Positions 24,738 to 31,061 of a stretch of DNA of 41,612 bases are shown here, piece by piece. Within the stretch, counting starts at the first letter, position 1, and each line of letters starts with the position of its first letter. A program made the position numbers and the translations under genes. The stretch is from Candidatus Saccharimonadota bacterium. Lineage in GTDB: Bacteria > Patescibacteriota > Saccharimonadia > Saccharimonadales > UBA4665. The notes below the pieces were generated by a model, which was given only the letters and a program-made list of their open reading frames with translations, was not told where the DNA came from and ran no database searches. The DNA lies in the NCBI GenBank assembly GCA_025928155.1, contig JAICKC010000013.1:1-41612 (forward strand), written 5' to 3'.

Positions 24738-24840
24738 GACGCAGCCCTAATAGCGTCAAAACGGAGCGCTGCCTGGCGTATTGTGAGATTTTGGGGCGTA
24801 AAGCCAACGAAACCCCTCACCCTAACGCCAGACAGCCTCC
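24738..24840 (+). ncRNA. Structured 3' domain, copy A
   Basis: Begins with a GACGC/GCGTC hairpin (24738-24742, 24752-24756), then AAAACGGAG and a long stem: CTGCCTGGCGT (24769-24779) with the matching 3' arm ending CTCC at 24840, with one C-A mismatch. Inside are GTGA/TCAC and GGGG/CCCC stems and the conserved GCCAACGAAACC. Copy B (25231-25335) shares most of this sequence and fold. The strand assignment follows the unit it ends. Confidence 0.72.
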
Positions 24841-24894
24841 ACCCTACATCATTTAGAACGTTTGAGCTTTTACTTATAACTTGTGTTTTTGTGC

Positions 24895-24923
24895 TTTACA
24901 TTGTAAAATATCAGTAATATACT
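24895..24923 (+). promoter_or_regulatory. Promoter of unit U3
   Basis: TTTACA (24895-24900) and TATACT (24918-24923) with exactly 17 nt between. Predicted start near 24930. Confidence 0.8.
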
Positions 24924-25030
24924 CTATTGTGGCAAGTCTGCTGTACGTGCCCTGTAGTTGAAAGATCGCACTCCCGGTCCAGAAAATCTCATGGACCTCT
25001 TACGAAATCAGAAGTCGTCAAGGAGAAGCT

Positions 25031-25180
25031 ATGCCCAAACAGCAAAAGCGCGGCGTTACTTGTGCCTGGCACCAGGTGTCATTCATGAAGCGGACGCTAA
25101 GCCCCACCGGAGAGAAGTGCCCATCATGTGGCAGGCGATTTAAGCTCCGCAAATACAAGCCGGAGCCGAAGTCTCGCTAG
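25031..25180 (+). CDS. CAWH-type zinc-ribbon small protein (U3 ORF)
   Basis: A 49-residue, strongly basic protein. CAWH at residues 11-14 and CPSC at 30-33 give a C-x2-H ... C-x2-C zinc site, followed by GRRFKLRKYK. It is a paralogue of the U2 product, with the same ligand pattern and the same RK-rich exit. AGGAGAAGCT precedes the ATG, giving a GGAG ribosome site with a 5-nt gap; the same GGAGAAGCTA string precedes the U6 start at 31210. Function unknown; nucleic-acid binding is likely from charge and fold type. Confidence 0.72.
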   Translation: MPKQQKRGVTCAWHQVSFMKRTLSPTGEKCPSCGRRFKLRKYKPEPKSR

Positions 25181-25230
25181 TCACCTGTAATTCTCTTCAC
25201 CCAGCACCCAAACCACGTACAGCAGACACT

Positions 25231-25335
25231 GACGCGGCCTCACTAGCGTCAAAACGGAGCGCTGCCTGGCGTATTGTGATCAATTTTGTCGGCGCACGCC
25301 AACGAAACCACCCACAACAACGCCAGGCAGCCTCC
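25231..25335 (+). ncRNA. Structured 3' domain, copy B
   Basis: GACGC/GCGTC hairpin (25231-25235, 25246-25250), then AAAACGGAG and a perfect stem of GCTGCCTGGCGT (25261-25272) with CGCCAGGCAGC near 25321-25331, closed by GGAG/CTCC. Inner stems are TTGTG/CACAA and GGCG/CGCC before the conserved AACGAAACC. Compared with copy A the inner stems use different bases but remain paired. Confidence 0.75.
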
Positions 25336-25353
25336 ACATTACTTACAGATAGT

Positions 25354-25364
25354 TATACTATAAT
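25354..25364 (+). promoter_or_regulatory. -10 region of unit U4
   Basis: TATACT (25354-25359) overlaps TATAAT (25359-25364). No good -35 box is visible at the right spacing. The class I leader motif starts 9 nt after the second -10 box. Confidence 0.55.
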
Positions 25365-25373
25365 TGCACTGGC

Positions 25374-25416
25374 TTTTGTTGAGCTTCTGCTCTGTTAGTC
25401 GGCACCTTGACAAGTA
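25374..25416 (+). repeat. Class I leader motif, copy 2
   Basis: TTTTGTTGAG, with hairpin GAGC-TTCT-GCTC, then TTGACAAGT 23 nt after the first GAG. Aligned copies are at 23175 and 25991. Confidence 0.78.
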
Positions 25417-25573
25417 GACAGCACAGGCTTGTGATGGGTTACAGATGCTTGCAGAGCGTCAGCATCCCATCGCAAGCGTCAAGAGGGCAAAGCCCAACGC
25501 TCAAACTGAGCGACCGACACGCCACGATCCGTAGCAACAAAGGATGGGAACGGTTCGTGAAATAGGAGTCACT

Positions 25574-25762
25574 ATGAGCAGATACAGGCAACGACCCGGC
25601 AAGGTCGTTAGTCCGAAGGCCGAGAAGGTGCGTATGCTTACCAATCTGCTGAAGAAGCGAAGGTTCTCGTGCGGCCATACGGCCTTCAGCATCGGCGGCA
25701 TCTGCCCGAAGTGCAAAGGCGAAGGCCGCGGGAGGGGTATAGAAATCCGTAGCAAGAAGTAA
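25574..25762 (+). CDS. CGH-type zinc-ribbon small protein (U4 ORF)
   Basis: A 62-residue protein rich in Arg and Lys. After a basic 30-residue N-terminus comes RRFSCGHTAFS followed by ICPKCKGEG, giving zinc ligands C33, H35, C44 and C47, then GRGRGIEIRSKK. The product of U5 shares RR-[FY]-SCGH-x-A-[FW]-S, CP-x-C and the G-x-G...I-x-I ending, so the two are paralogues. AGGAG lies 5 nt before the ATG; an upstream in-frame extension lacks a ribosome site. It differs from the CAWH pair of U2/U3 in ligand spacing. Function unknown. Confidence 0.72.
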   Translation: MSRYRQRPGKVVSPKAEKVRMLTNLLKKRRFSCGHTAFSIGGICPKCKGEGRGRGIEIRSKK

Positions 25763-25809
25763 TAGGCCAACCCCCAATCATTTTTACCCCTTCGCCTTTA
25801 CGAACGAGA

Positions 25810-25856
25810 CCTGGCAGCCTGGCGAATGAGACCATGAAAAATGTTATGCTGCCAGG
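25810..25856 (+). repeat. 9-bp hairpin in U4 trailer
   Basis: CCTGGCAGC (25810-25818) and GCTGCCAGG (25848-25856) are exact reverse complements around a 29-nt loop. The arm sequence resembles the long stem of domains A and B (CTGCCTGGCG). Confidence 0.65.
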
Positions 25857-25892
25857 CACACTACTCCCCTCACCCTTATGTCTCCTCTGTCA

Positions 25893-25940
25893 CTTGTCAT
25901 CTCTCCCTTGGAGTATTGCTCAAAAAACCGCAGAGGTGAG
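25893..25940 (+). repeat. Class I trailer motif (D element), copy in U4
   Basis: CTTGTCAT, CCCTTG, an AAAAAAC run and GCAGAGGTGAG. About three quarters of its bases match the copy at 26485-26534. Confidence 0.72.
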
Positions 25941-25951
25941 TTGGGTATCGA

Positions 25952-25980
25952 TTGTATTATTCTGCAAAAGAGTATATATT
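25952..25980 (+). promoter_or_regulatory. Possible promoter of unit U5
   Basis: TATATT (25975-25980) with TTGTAT (25952-25957) 17 nt upstream. The -35 box is weak (3 of 6). It starts 12 nt after the U4 D element. Confidence 0.5.
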
Positions 25981-25990
25981 ATCGTTGACT

Positions 25991-26033
25991 ATTGTTGAGT
26001 TCATGCTCCAATAAGTCGCTCCCTTGACAAGTC
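25991..26033 (+). repeat. Class I leader motif, copy 3
   Basis: ATTGTTGAG, with hairpin GAGT-TCAT-GCTC, then TTGACAAGT 24 nt after the first GAG. Spacing matches copies 1 and 2 within one base. Confidence 0.75.
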
Positions 26034-26191
26034 GGCGGGCGCGACCGAGTGATAGTTTGTACTGTGCTGCAAAGCGCCGGAAACTCGTCACTAGTGTCGG
26101 GAAAGTTACACCTACCGAAACGCGCTTGGTGCGGTCTTTCATGGCTCAACATACAACTGGGCACACGCCCCCAAGAAGGAAAGGCACGGTA

Positions 26192-26368
26192 GTGTCATCA
26201 AAGAAGAAGCCCTACAGGGTCAAGAAGAATGCGCCTAAAAAGGAGAGCAAGCCCTCAACGGGCATCCTGATGTGGCGCAGATACAGCTGCGGTCATCGGG
26301 CATGGAGCGCCAGCAAGGTGTGCCCGAACTGCCGAGGCCTTGGCAGCGGCATCCAAATCCATAAGTAG
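26192..26368 (+). CDS. CGH-type zinc-ribbon small protein (U5 ORF)
   Basis: A 58-residue basic protein with RRYSCGHRAWS and VCPNCRGLGSG, i.e. zinc ligands C33, H35, C44 and C47, and ending IQIHK. I place the start at a GTG (26192): GAAGGAAAGG lies 7 nt upstream, and this start puts the first zinc-ligand Cys at residue 33, exactly as in the U4 paralogue. The ATG at 26141 in the same frame lacks a ribosome site. N-terminal 25 residues are Lys/Pro-rich (KKKPYRVKKNAPKKESK). Function unknown; nucleic-acid binding is likely. Confidence 0.7.
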   Translation: MSSKKKPYRVKKNAPKKESKPSTGILMWRRYSCGHRAWSASKVCPNCRGLGSGIQIHK

Positions 26369-26484
26369 ATCAGCGCCGCGCTGAGTTAGTTGCGACATGA
26401 TGAGCACCAGCGCGAGTCGGTTTGAGGAAGATGTCACGCGCCCAGCTATGGCCGTTACCTTCAAAACCCTTTTCCTACTCGCCG

Positions 26485-26534
26485 CTTGTCATGTTCGCCC
26501 TTGCTGTTTTGCCATAAAAAACTGTAGAGGTGAG
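26485..26534 (+). repeat. Class I trailer motif (D element), copy in U5
   Basis: CTTGTCAT, GTTCGCCCTTG, GTTTTGCC, an AAAAAAC run and GTAGAGGTGAG. Aligns with copies at 24322 and 25893. Confidence 0.72.
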
Positions 26535-26541
26535 CAGTTTT
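26518..26541 (+). terminator. Probable terminator of unit U5
   Basis: AAAACTG (26518-26524) pairs with CAGTTTT (26535-26541) around a 10-nt loop; the 3' arm itself supplies the U-run. It overlaps the D element, as the U6 terminator does, and ends 9 nt before the pepN -10 box. Confidence 0.55.
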
Positions 26542-26548
26542 ACTCCGT

Positions 26549-26556
26549 GCTACACT
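26549..26556 (+). promoter_or_regulatory. pepN extended -10 promoter (leaderless type)
   Basis: TACACT (26551-26556), preceded by TGC, ends 6 nt before the pepN ATG at 26563, so the message is probably leaderless. No good -35 box is visible. Confidence 0.6.
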
Positions 26557-26562
26557 GGTTAC

Positions 26563-29127
26563 ATGAAATCAGTTGCGAGGCTCTATAACCAGTTCCAACC
26601 CAAGACCTACACAGTAGCATTTGACATAGACGAGAAGGCTATGCGCTTCACCGGCCGCGTAGTCATCGAAGGGAAAAAAGTCGGTCGGCCCGCCCAGCGC
26701 ATCACGTTGCATCAGCACGGCCTCAAGATTACCCGGGCACAGGTTATCAAGCACGACAAAAAGGGCGACACCGAACTGACTGTTAAGCGGCTTAATAATC
26801 AAAACATACTGCAGGAAGTACGCCTGCACACCGAAGGTATGGTCTACTCTGGCGACTATACGCTAACGCTCGAATTTGAAGCACCGCTCACCACTGGTAT
26901 GACCGGCATCTACCCCTGCTTCTTCAAAGACGGCAAGGTCGAAAAACAGCTCATCATGACGCAGTTCGAGAGCCATCACGCCCGGGAAGGTTTCCCGTGT
27001 ATTGATGAGCCGGAAGCTAAGGCCGTATTCAATATGACCCTATGCACTCGTACCGACGTGACGGTGCTTGGCAACACACCTGTTGCCTCGCAAAAAACCG
27101 AAGGCAAACAGCTGGTTACCACTTTTGAACCGACGCCGCGCATGAGCAGCTACTTACTAGCGTTCGTGTTCGGCGAAATGGTCAGCAAATCTGCCAAAAC
27201 TGTCCGTGGCACTGATGTAAACGTGTGGGCGACGATAGCACAGCCGAAAGAGTCGCTCGACTACGCGCTTGACGTCGCTAAACGCTCCATAGAGTTTTTT
27301 GAAGACTACTTTGGCGTGCAGTATCCACTGCCCAAGGCCGACCATGTGGCCTGTCCCGACTTCAGTTCCGGTGCCATGGAAAACTGGGGGCTGATAACCT
27401 ACCGCGAGCGCGTTTTGCTCGCTTACCCCGGCACAACCGCCCAAAGTACATTGGAGCAAATCGCACTGGTAATCGCGCACGAAACCAGCCACCAATGGTT
27501 CGGTAACCTAGTCACCATGCGTTGGTGGAATAACCTTTGGCTCAACGAATCCTTCGCCAACATGATGGAGTACCAGGCGGTGGACGCTATGTTCCCAGAG
27601 TGGCATGTCTGGGATAGCTTTGTAGCTTACGAGGGTCTGAGCAGCCTACGCCGTGACGCTATTGCGGGTGTGCAGGCCGTACAAACAGAGGTGCACCATC
27701 CTGACGAAATCAGCTCGCTATTCGACCCGAGCATCGTCTACGCCAAGGGCGGCCGCCTACTCTACATGCTCAAAAACTATGTCGGCGAAGACGCTTTCCG
27801 CGCGGGACTTAAAAAGTACTTCGAAGCCAACGCCTACGGCAACACAACCGGCGATGATCTTTGGGAAGCCTTAGGTGAGGTCAGCGGCAAAGATGTCGCT
27901 GCCTTTATGAATCCGTGGATTATGCGCAGCGGCTTTCCACTGGTGAGCGTGGAACAGACCGGCAAGCAGGTGTCGCTCAAGCAGGAACAGTTCCTGGACG
28001 ATCCTGAGAAGGCCGACCCGGAACGCCTATGGCCGGTGCCACTGTTTGCGAACGCCGACGGTCAGCCAGAAACATTTGATACCCGCGACAAAAAGCTGAC
28101 GCTTACAAGCGACGAGGTACTCCGCCTCAATACTGGTGCCCGCGGCCAGTACCTTGTGCGTTACGTGAGCGACAGCCAAAAGAAAGCCGTGATGGGTCTT
28201 GTAGGCGCGCAAAAGCTACCCGAACCCGACCGCTTGATGCTGCTCAACGGCGCCAGCATGCAATCGCGTGCCGGCTACGAGCCATATGGCAACGTACTTG
28301 CGATGCTCAGCGCATACAATACAGAGGCCAGCGAGCCTGTGTGGGATATTATGGCCACGGTTGTTGGTGAGAGTCGCCGATTTATCGATCTCGATGAGCG
28401 GTTGGAAGGCAAGGTTAAGCCATTCGTCGACAAACTGGCCGCCGCGCAGGTGAGCCGCCTGGGCTGGGATGCCGACGTAAACGAATCCGCCGCCGACACC
28501 AAGCTACGCGGCCTCGTACTAGGACTAAGTGCCTACGCCGAGAACGCTACCACCGTCCAAAAGGCCATTGCACTATTTGCCGCTTACCGTAGTGACCCAG
28601 CGGCTGTTCCTGCGGAGCTGCGTGCGCTAGTGTTTATAGTGCCGGTAAAGAATGACGACGAGGCAGCCTTCAACTACCTCTTAGACCTGCACGACAAGAC
28701 TCAGAACGGCGATCTCCAAGCGGACGCCTGTAGCGCTTTGACCGCCACGCGTGACCCTAAGCGCGCTGAGTTGCTACTGGCGCGGCTCAAAGACCCGAAA
28801 GTCATTAAGCCTCAAGATGTCGACCGTTGGCTCGTATACCTACTGCGCAACCGCTACGTTCGACCGACGGCCTGGGATTGGCTGGTCGCCAACTGGCAAT
28901 GGCTGGAAGAAACTTTCAAGAACGATAAGTCGTACGACTATCTGCCGCGCTATGCCGCATCCGTTGTCAACACGCGCGAATACCAACAGAAATTCCGTGA
29001 TTTGTTCGAAAGCAAACAAGATCAGGTGTTGTTAAAAAGAAACATCCAGCTTGGGTTTGAGGAAATCGAAACCCGTGTGACCTGGCTTGAGCGCGACCTG
29101 GAGAGCGTCCAAGATTTCTTCAAATAA
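26563..29127 (+). CDS. pepN: M1 family aminopeptidase (PepN-like)
   Basis: The 854-residue protein has the M1 hallmarks: SSGAMENWG (G270-A-M-E-N-W-G), which binds the free N-terminus, and H306-E-T-S-H310 followed by N-E329-S-F-A, the zinc-binding HExxH-x18-E. The C-terminal half is the helical ERAP1-like domain that shapes the substrate cavity. It removes N-terminal amino acids from peptides, probably for nutrient recovery from imported peptides. There is no signal peptide. I chose the ATG at 26563 because it starts at the first beta strand and lies 6 nt after an extended -10 box; a frame extension to 26530 is not supported. Confidence 0.95.
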   Translation: MKSVARLYNQFQPKTYTVAFDIDEKAMRFTGRVVIEGKKVGRPAQRITLHQHGLKITRAQVIKHDKKGDTELTVKRLNNQNILQEVRLHTEGMVYSGDYTLTLEFEAPLTTGMTGIYPCFFKDGKVEKQLIMTQFESHHAREGFPCIDEPEAKAVFNMTLCTRTDVTVLGNTPVASQKTEGKQLVTTFEPTPRMSSYLLAFVFGEMVSKSAKTVRGTDVNVWATIAQPKESLDYALDVAKRSIEFFEDYFGVQYPLPKADHVACPDFSSGAMENWGLITYRERVLLAYPGTTAQSTLEQIALVIAHETSHQWFGNLVTMRWWNNLWLNESFANMMEYQAVDAMFPEWHVWDSFVAYEGLSSLRRDAIAGVQAVQTEVHHPDEISSLFDPSIVYAKGGRLLYMLKNYVGEDAFRAGLKKYFEANAYGNTTGDDLWEALGEVSGKDVAAFMNPWIMRSGFPLVSVEQTGKQVSLKQEQFLDDPEKADPERLWPVPLFANADGQPETFDTRDKKLTLTSDEVLRLNTGARGQYLVRYVSDSQKKAVMGLVGAQKLPEPDRLMLLNGASMQSRAGYEPYGNVLAMLSAYNTEASEPVWDIMATVVGESRRFIDLDERLEGKVKPFVDKLAAAQVSRLGWDADVNESAADTKLRGLVLGLSAYAENATTVQKAIALFAAYRSDPAAVPAELRALVFIVPVKNDDEAAFNYLLDLHDKTQNGDLQADACSALTATRDPKRAELLLARLKDPKVIKPQDVDRWLVYLLRNRYVRPTAWDWLVANWQWLEETFKNDKSYDYLPRYAASVVNTREYQQKFRDLFESKQDQVLLKRNIQLGFEEIETRVTWLERDLESVQDFFK

Positions 29128-29218
29128 GCTCTTGGATAAGCCCGTCACCGCAAAATCGCGACTGCTTAGTTCCAATGCGGCTAGCGCTCTTCGACTGCGT
29201 GTCCGTTTGCGTAATTTG

Positions 29219-30442
29219 TCATCGTTCAGGTAACTCCTCGCCGACGATATCCGGCGACTCTTTGTTGGGTACCCAAGGTGTGCGTCGCATTAGGTCGATC
29301 ACTCCCAATAGCAGTAATGGCGTAGCTGCCAACGTCAGCGCCCCACGAATACCCAACCAGCGCAAGGCAACGCTGAACACAGCCGCCAACACAAAGAACC
29401 ATGCATAGCTTACCGTGGTCATGACCGAAAATATCGTCGCCCGCCGCTCGCTACTAATGACGCTTTGTATATACAGCTCGAGATACATTTGAAGTAACAT
29501 CAGCGCCACGAATACTACGAACAAGCTCAGGAACACCGTGGCCGCAGTATGAAAACGGAGACCTACCAGATGCGCTATTAGAATTGTTGCCCACACCACG
29601 CCGAGCGTGCCGGCCGTACCTTGCCTGTGATGGGCAATTTCCGCGCCAGCTACCATGCCCAGTGTTAGTACTGTTATGAGGATACTAAACCAAAACGACG
29701 ACAGACGCACATCGACACCGAGCAGCTGGTAGTACTCGTACCAGATAGAAAGTAGCCCAGACAAACAAATATACAGCAGAGCAGCCCAGCGCAGTTTCGG
29801 GGCCCAAAGCGTCTTGAGCGCTTCGCCGATATGTCCTGTCCAGCTCGAACCCGCAACAACGCTGCGGCGCGAGACTTCCGGAAGGCGGAGCATGAGCATT
29901 GCTACCAGCAGTGCGGGAACGACCGTAATAAAGTACGACCAACGCAAACTAAAAAATATACTTACGACTCCTGCAGCTACGCCCGCCAGCGCCATACTGA
30001 AGTACTGCGCGCTGTGCATTCGAGCGTAGATTTTGCGCACGCTCTTGCCAAGGCCACCCGCCTCGATGCTGTCGTAGGCGAACGCTTCGTACACCCCGGA
30101 ACTCAAAGCGTCGCTGAGCGACCATATAAGCGTACCGATGCAGTATGTGAGCAGTCCATTGCTGAAACCCATTATGATACTGCAGGTGACCATAGCCACC
30201 TGCGCCAGTAACAGCAGTTTGCGGCGACTCCACCGATCTGCTACAACGCTAGTCGGCAGCTCGAAGATAACCTTTGAACCCTGTGCGAGCACCCCCACCA
30301 GTACGATTTGCTGCGCATTTAAGCCGATACGAGTCTCGAACAGCTTCTCGATAGCGTACCAGAGGATTACACCGCGTAAAGCACCGATAACGATCAGCTG
30401 TCGCTTCAACGACTCAGCCGCCGAGTGTTTGCCTCGCTCCAT
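29219..30442 (-). CDS. MFS transporter
   Basis: A 407-residue protein with about twelve hydrophobic helices. The loop after helix 2 reads DRWSRRKLLL, the A-type major facilitator motif (G/D-x-x-x-D-R-x-x-R-R). A polar central loop (WTGHIGEALKTLWAPKLRW) divides the two halves. The cargo cannot be told from sequence. I place the start at the ATG at 30442. A CATACT box preceded by TGA lies 8 nt upstream, and longer forms would overlap rnhB by up to 59 nt. It reads in the same direction as rnhB, 34 nt downstream of its stop. Confidence 0.85.
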   Translation of the reverse strand: MERGKHSAAESLKRQLIVIGALRGVILWYAIEKLFETRIGLNAQQIVLVGVLAQGSKVIFELPTSVVADRWSRRKLLLLAQVAMVTCSIIMGFSNGLLTYCIGTLIWSLSDALSSGVYEAFAYDSIEAGGLGKSVRKIYARMHSAQYFSMALAGVAAGVVSIFFSLRWSYFITVVPALLVAMLMLRLPEVSRRSVVAGSSWTGHIGEALKTLWAPKLRWAALLYICLSGLLSIWYEYYQLLGVDVRLSSFWFSILITVLTLGMVAGAEIAHHRQGTAGTLGVVWATILIAHLVGLRFHTAATVFLSLFVVFVALMLLQMYLELYIQSVISSERRATIFSVMTTVSYAWFFVLAAVFSVALRWLGIRGALTLAATPLLLLGVIDLMRRTPWVPNKESPDIVGEELPER

Positions 30443-30476
30443 CGCTTGCCAGTATGTCACAATTTCTGCCAGCCTG

Positions 30477-31061
30477 CTATGACTCTGAAAGAAGCCGTGC
30501 CTGCACCGGTTTATAGCTGCGGCGGTGGATGTCACTTACGCCGAGCGTTTTTAGGGCAGCGATATGAACCGCGGTGCCGTAGCCGACGTGATTCTCAAAC
30601 CCGTAGCCGTTGTACTGCTGCGCTATTTTTGCCATATAGTTATCGCGTGCCACCTTGGCGACAATACTGGCAGTGCTCACGCACGACACGCTGTCGTCGG
30701 CTTTTATAACGGCTTTGGCACGCGGGTCTAAGGGGAAGAAATTGTGGTTGCCGTCAATGATAAGTTCCTCGAAGCTCATGGTTATTTGCGCCAGAGCTCG
30801 CTCCATAGCCATGCCGACCGCCCGCACAATTCCCACCTTGTCAATCTCTCGCGGGCTCACCCACCCCAGGGCAACTGCCAGAGCGTGGGCGTGAATCCAC
30901 TCCGCCGCAACCTCGCGCTGCCGCTTAGAGAGCCTTTTGCTGTCGCGTAGTGTAACCGGCTCGCCATCTACTGTCGGTTTTGTGGGCAATATGACCGCAC
31001 CAGCCACCAACGGACCGGCCCAACACCCTCTGCCTACTTCATCCATTCCAACAACCAGCAT
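30477..31061 (-). CDS. rnhB: Ribonuclease HII
   Basis: The 194-residue protein has VGMDEVGRGCWAGPLVAGAV, including the catalytic Asp-Glu pair of RNase HII, then a later KADDSVSCVSTASIVAKVARD segment holding further acidic metal ligands. It cuts RNA from DNA-RNA hybrids, including single ribonucleotides in DNA. I start it at ATG 31061: a TATGAT box (31068-31073) lies 6 nt upstream and the family motif begins within a few residues. A longer frame to 31136 would overlap the divergent U6 promoter. Confidence 0.94.
   Translation of the reverse strand: MLVVGMDEVGRGCWAGPLVAGAVILPTKPTVDGEPVTLRDSKRLSKRQREVAAEWIHAHALAVALGWVSPREIDKVGIVRAVGMAMERALAQITMSFEELIIDGNHNFFPLDPRAKAVIKADDSVSCVSTASIVAKVARDNYMAKIAQQYNGYGFENHVGYGTAVHIAALKTLGVSDIHRRSYKPVQARLLSES

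Larger units (their letters stand above)
24416..24840 (+). other. Unit U2: end-paired transcript with zinc-ribbon ORF (class II)
   Basis: About 6 nt after the predicted start, GTTTACTGCATGTA (24422-24435) pairs with TACTTGTAGTAAAC (24723-24736): 12 Watson-Crick pairs, one G-U and one U-U mismatch. The helix continues with AACTGGC (24441-24447) on GCCAGTT (24713-24719) and GAGG (24449-24452) on CCTC (24707-24710). The ORF at 24526-24690 lies inside, after a leader with hairpins CCGAG/CTCGG and AGGGG/CCCCT. Immediately 3' of the helix comes the structured domain at 24738-24840. The helix occupies the same place as the 14-bp helix of U3 but has a different sequence. Confidence 0.7.
24930..25335 (+). 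other. Unit U3: end-paired transcript with zinc-ribbon ORF (class II)
   Basis: GTCTGCTGTACGTG (24936-24949), about 6 nt from the predicted start, is a perfect 14-nt reverse complement of CACGTACAGCAGAC (25214-25227). The ORF at 25031-25180 lies inside. The leader also has a GGTCCA/TGGACC hairpin before the ribosome site. The 3' arm is followed 3 nt later by the structured domain copy B (25231-25335). The layout matches U2, but the helix sequence is almost completely different, so pairing is kept while sequence changes. Confidence 0.75.
25371..25940 (+). other. Unit U4: end-paired transcript with zinc-ribbon ORF (class I)
   Basis: Leader TGACAAGTAGACAG (25408-25421) pairs with trailer CTGTCACTTGTCA (25887-25899) over 13 pairs with one bulged A (25416). 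A second leader hairpin is strong: CTTGTGATGG (25428-25437) with CCATCGCAAG (25467-25476), topped by GATGCT/AGCATC. The ORF at 25574-25762 lies inside, followed by the CCTGGCAGC/GCTGCCAGG hairpin (25810-25818, 25848-25856). The trailer ends with D-element copy 25893-25940. The leader is about 200 nt long, far longer than needed for translation. Confidence 0.7.
25988..26541 (+). other. Unit U5: end-paired transcript with zinc-ribbon ORF (class I)
   Basis: Leader TGACAAG-T-CGGCG (26025-26037, one bulged T at 26032) pairs with trailer CGCCGCTTGTCA (26480-26491) over 12 pairs. The bases beyond the shared TGACAAG core differ from those in U1 and U4 but still match their own trailer. A second leader hairpin is AGTGA-T-AGTTT (26048-26058) with AAACT-CG-TCACT (26081-26092). 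The ORF at 26192-26368 lies inside. A near-perfect palindrome TCAGCGC-C-GCGCTGA (26370-26384) follows the stop. The unit ends with a D element and an intrinsic terminator (26518-26541). Confidence 0.7.

Noticed and set aside
24424-24807. A 127-codon minus-strand ORF over unit U2
   Set aside because: It crosses both the zinc-ribbon ORF, which has an ideal ribosome site, and the structured domain, and it shows no recognisable motif.
24960-25143. A 61-codon ORF overlapping the U3 leader and zinc-ribbon gene in another frame
   Set aside because: It has no ribosome site, while the 25031 ATG has GGAG at 5 nt and its product is a paralogue of the U2 protein.
23209-26033. TTGACA of the class I leader core as the -35 box of a second promoter
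   Set aside because: No -10 box occurs 16-18 nt downstream in all three copies, whereas a -10 box occurs just upstream of the motif in each. It remains an alternative reading for U4 only (TGTGAT, weak).
23174-26541. Mobile cassettes with terminal inverted repeats, or MITE-like elements
   Set aside because: The complementary arms lie inside the predicted transcripts, differ from unit to unit, and change in a compensatory way. Terminal repeats of one element family would be alike. I see no target duplications and no transposase or integrase.
23174-26541. Retron-like msr-msd RNAs, whose ends also pair (a1/a2)
   Set aside because: There is no reverse transcriptase in the window, and the loop contains well-formed ORFs with ribosome sites.
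23174-26541. tmRNA-like RNAs (ORF inside an end-paired RNA)
   Set aside because: None of the units has a tRNA-like acceptor, T-loop or CCA end, and the ORFs are 49 codons or longer with normal starts.
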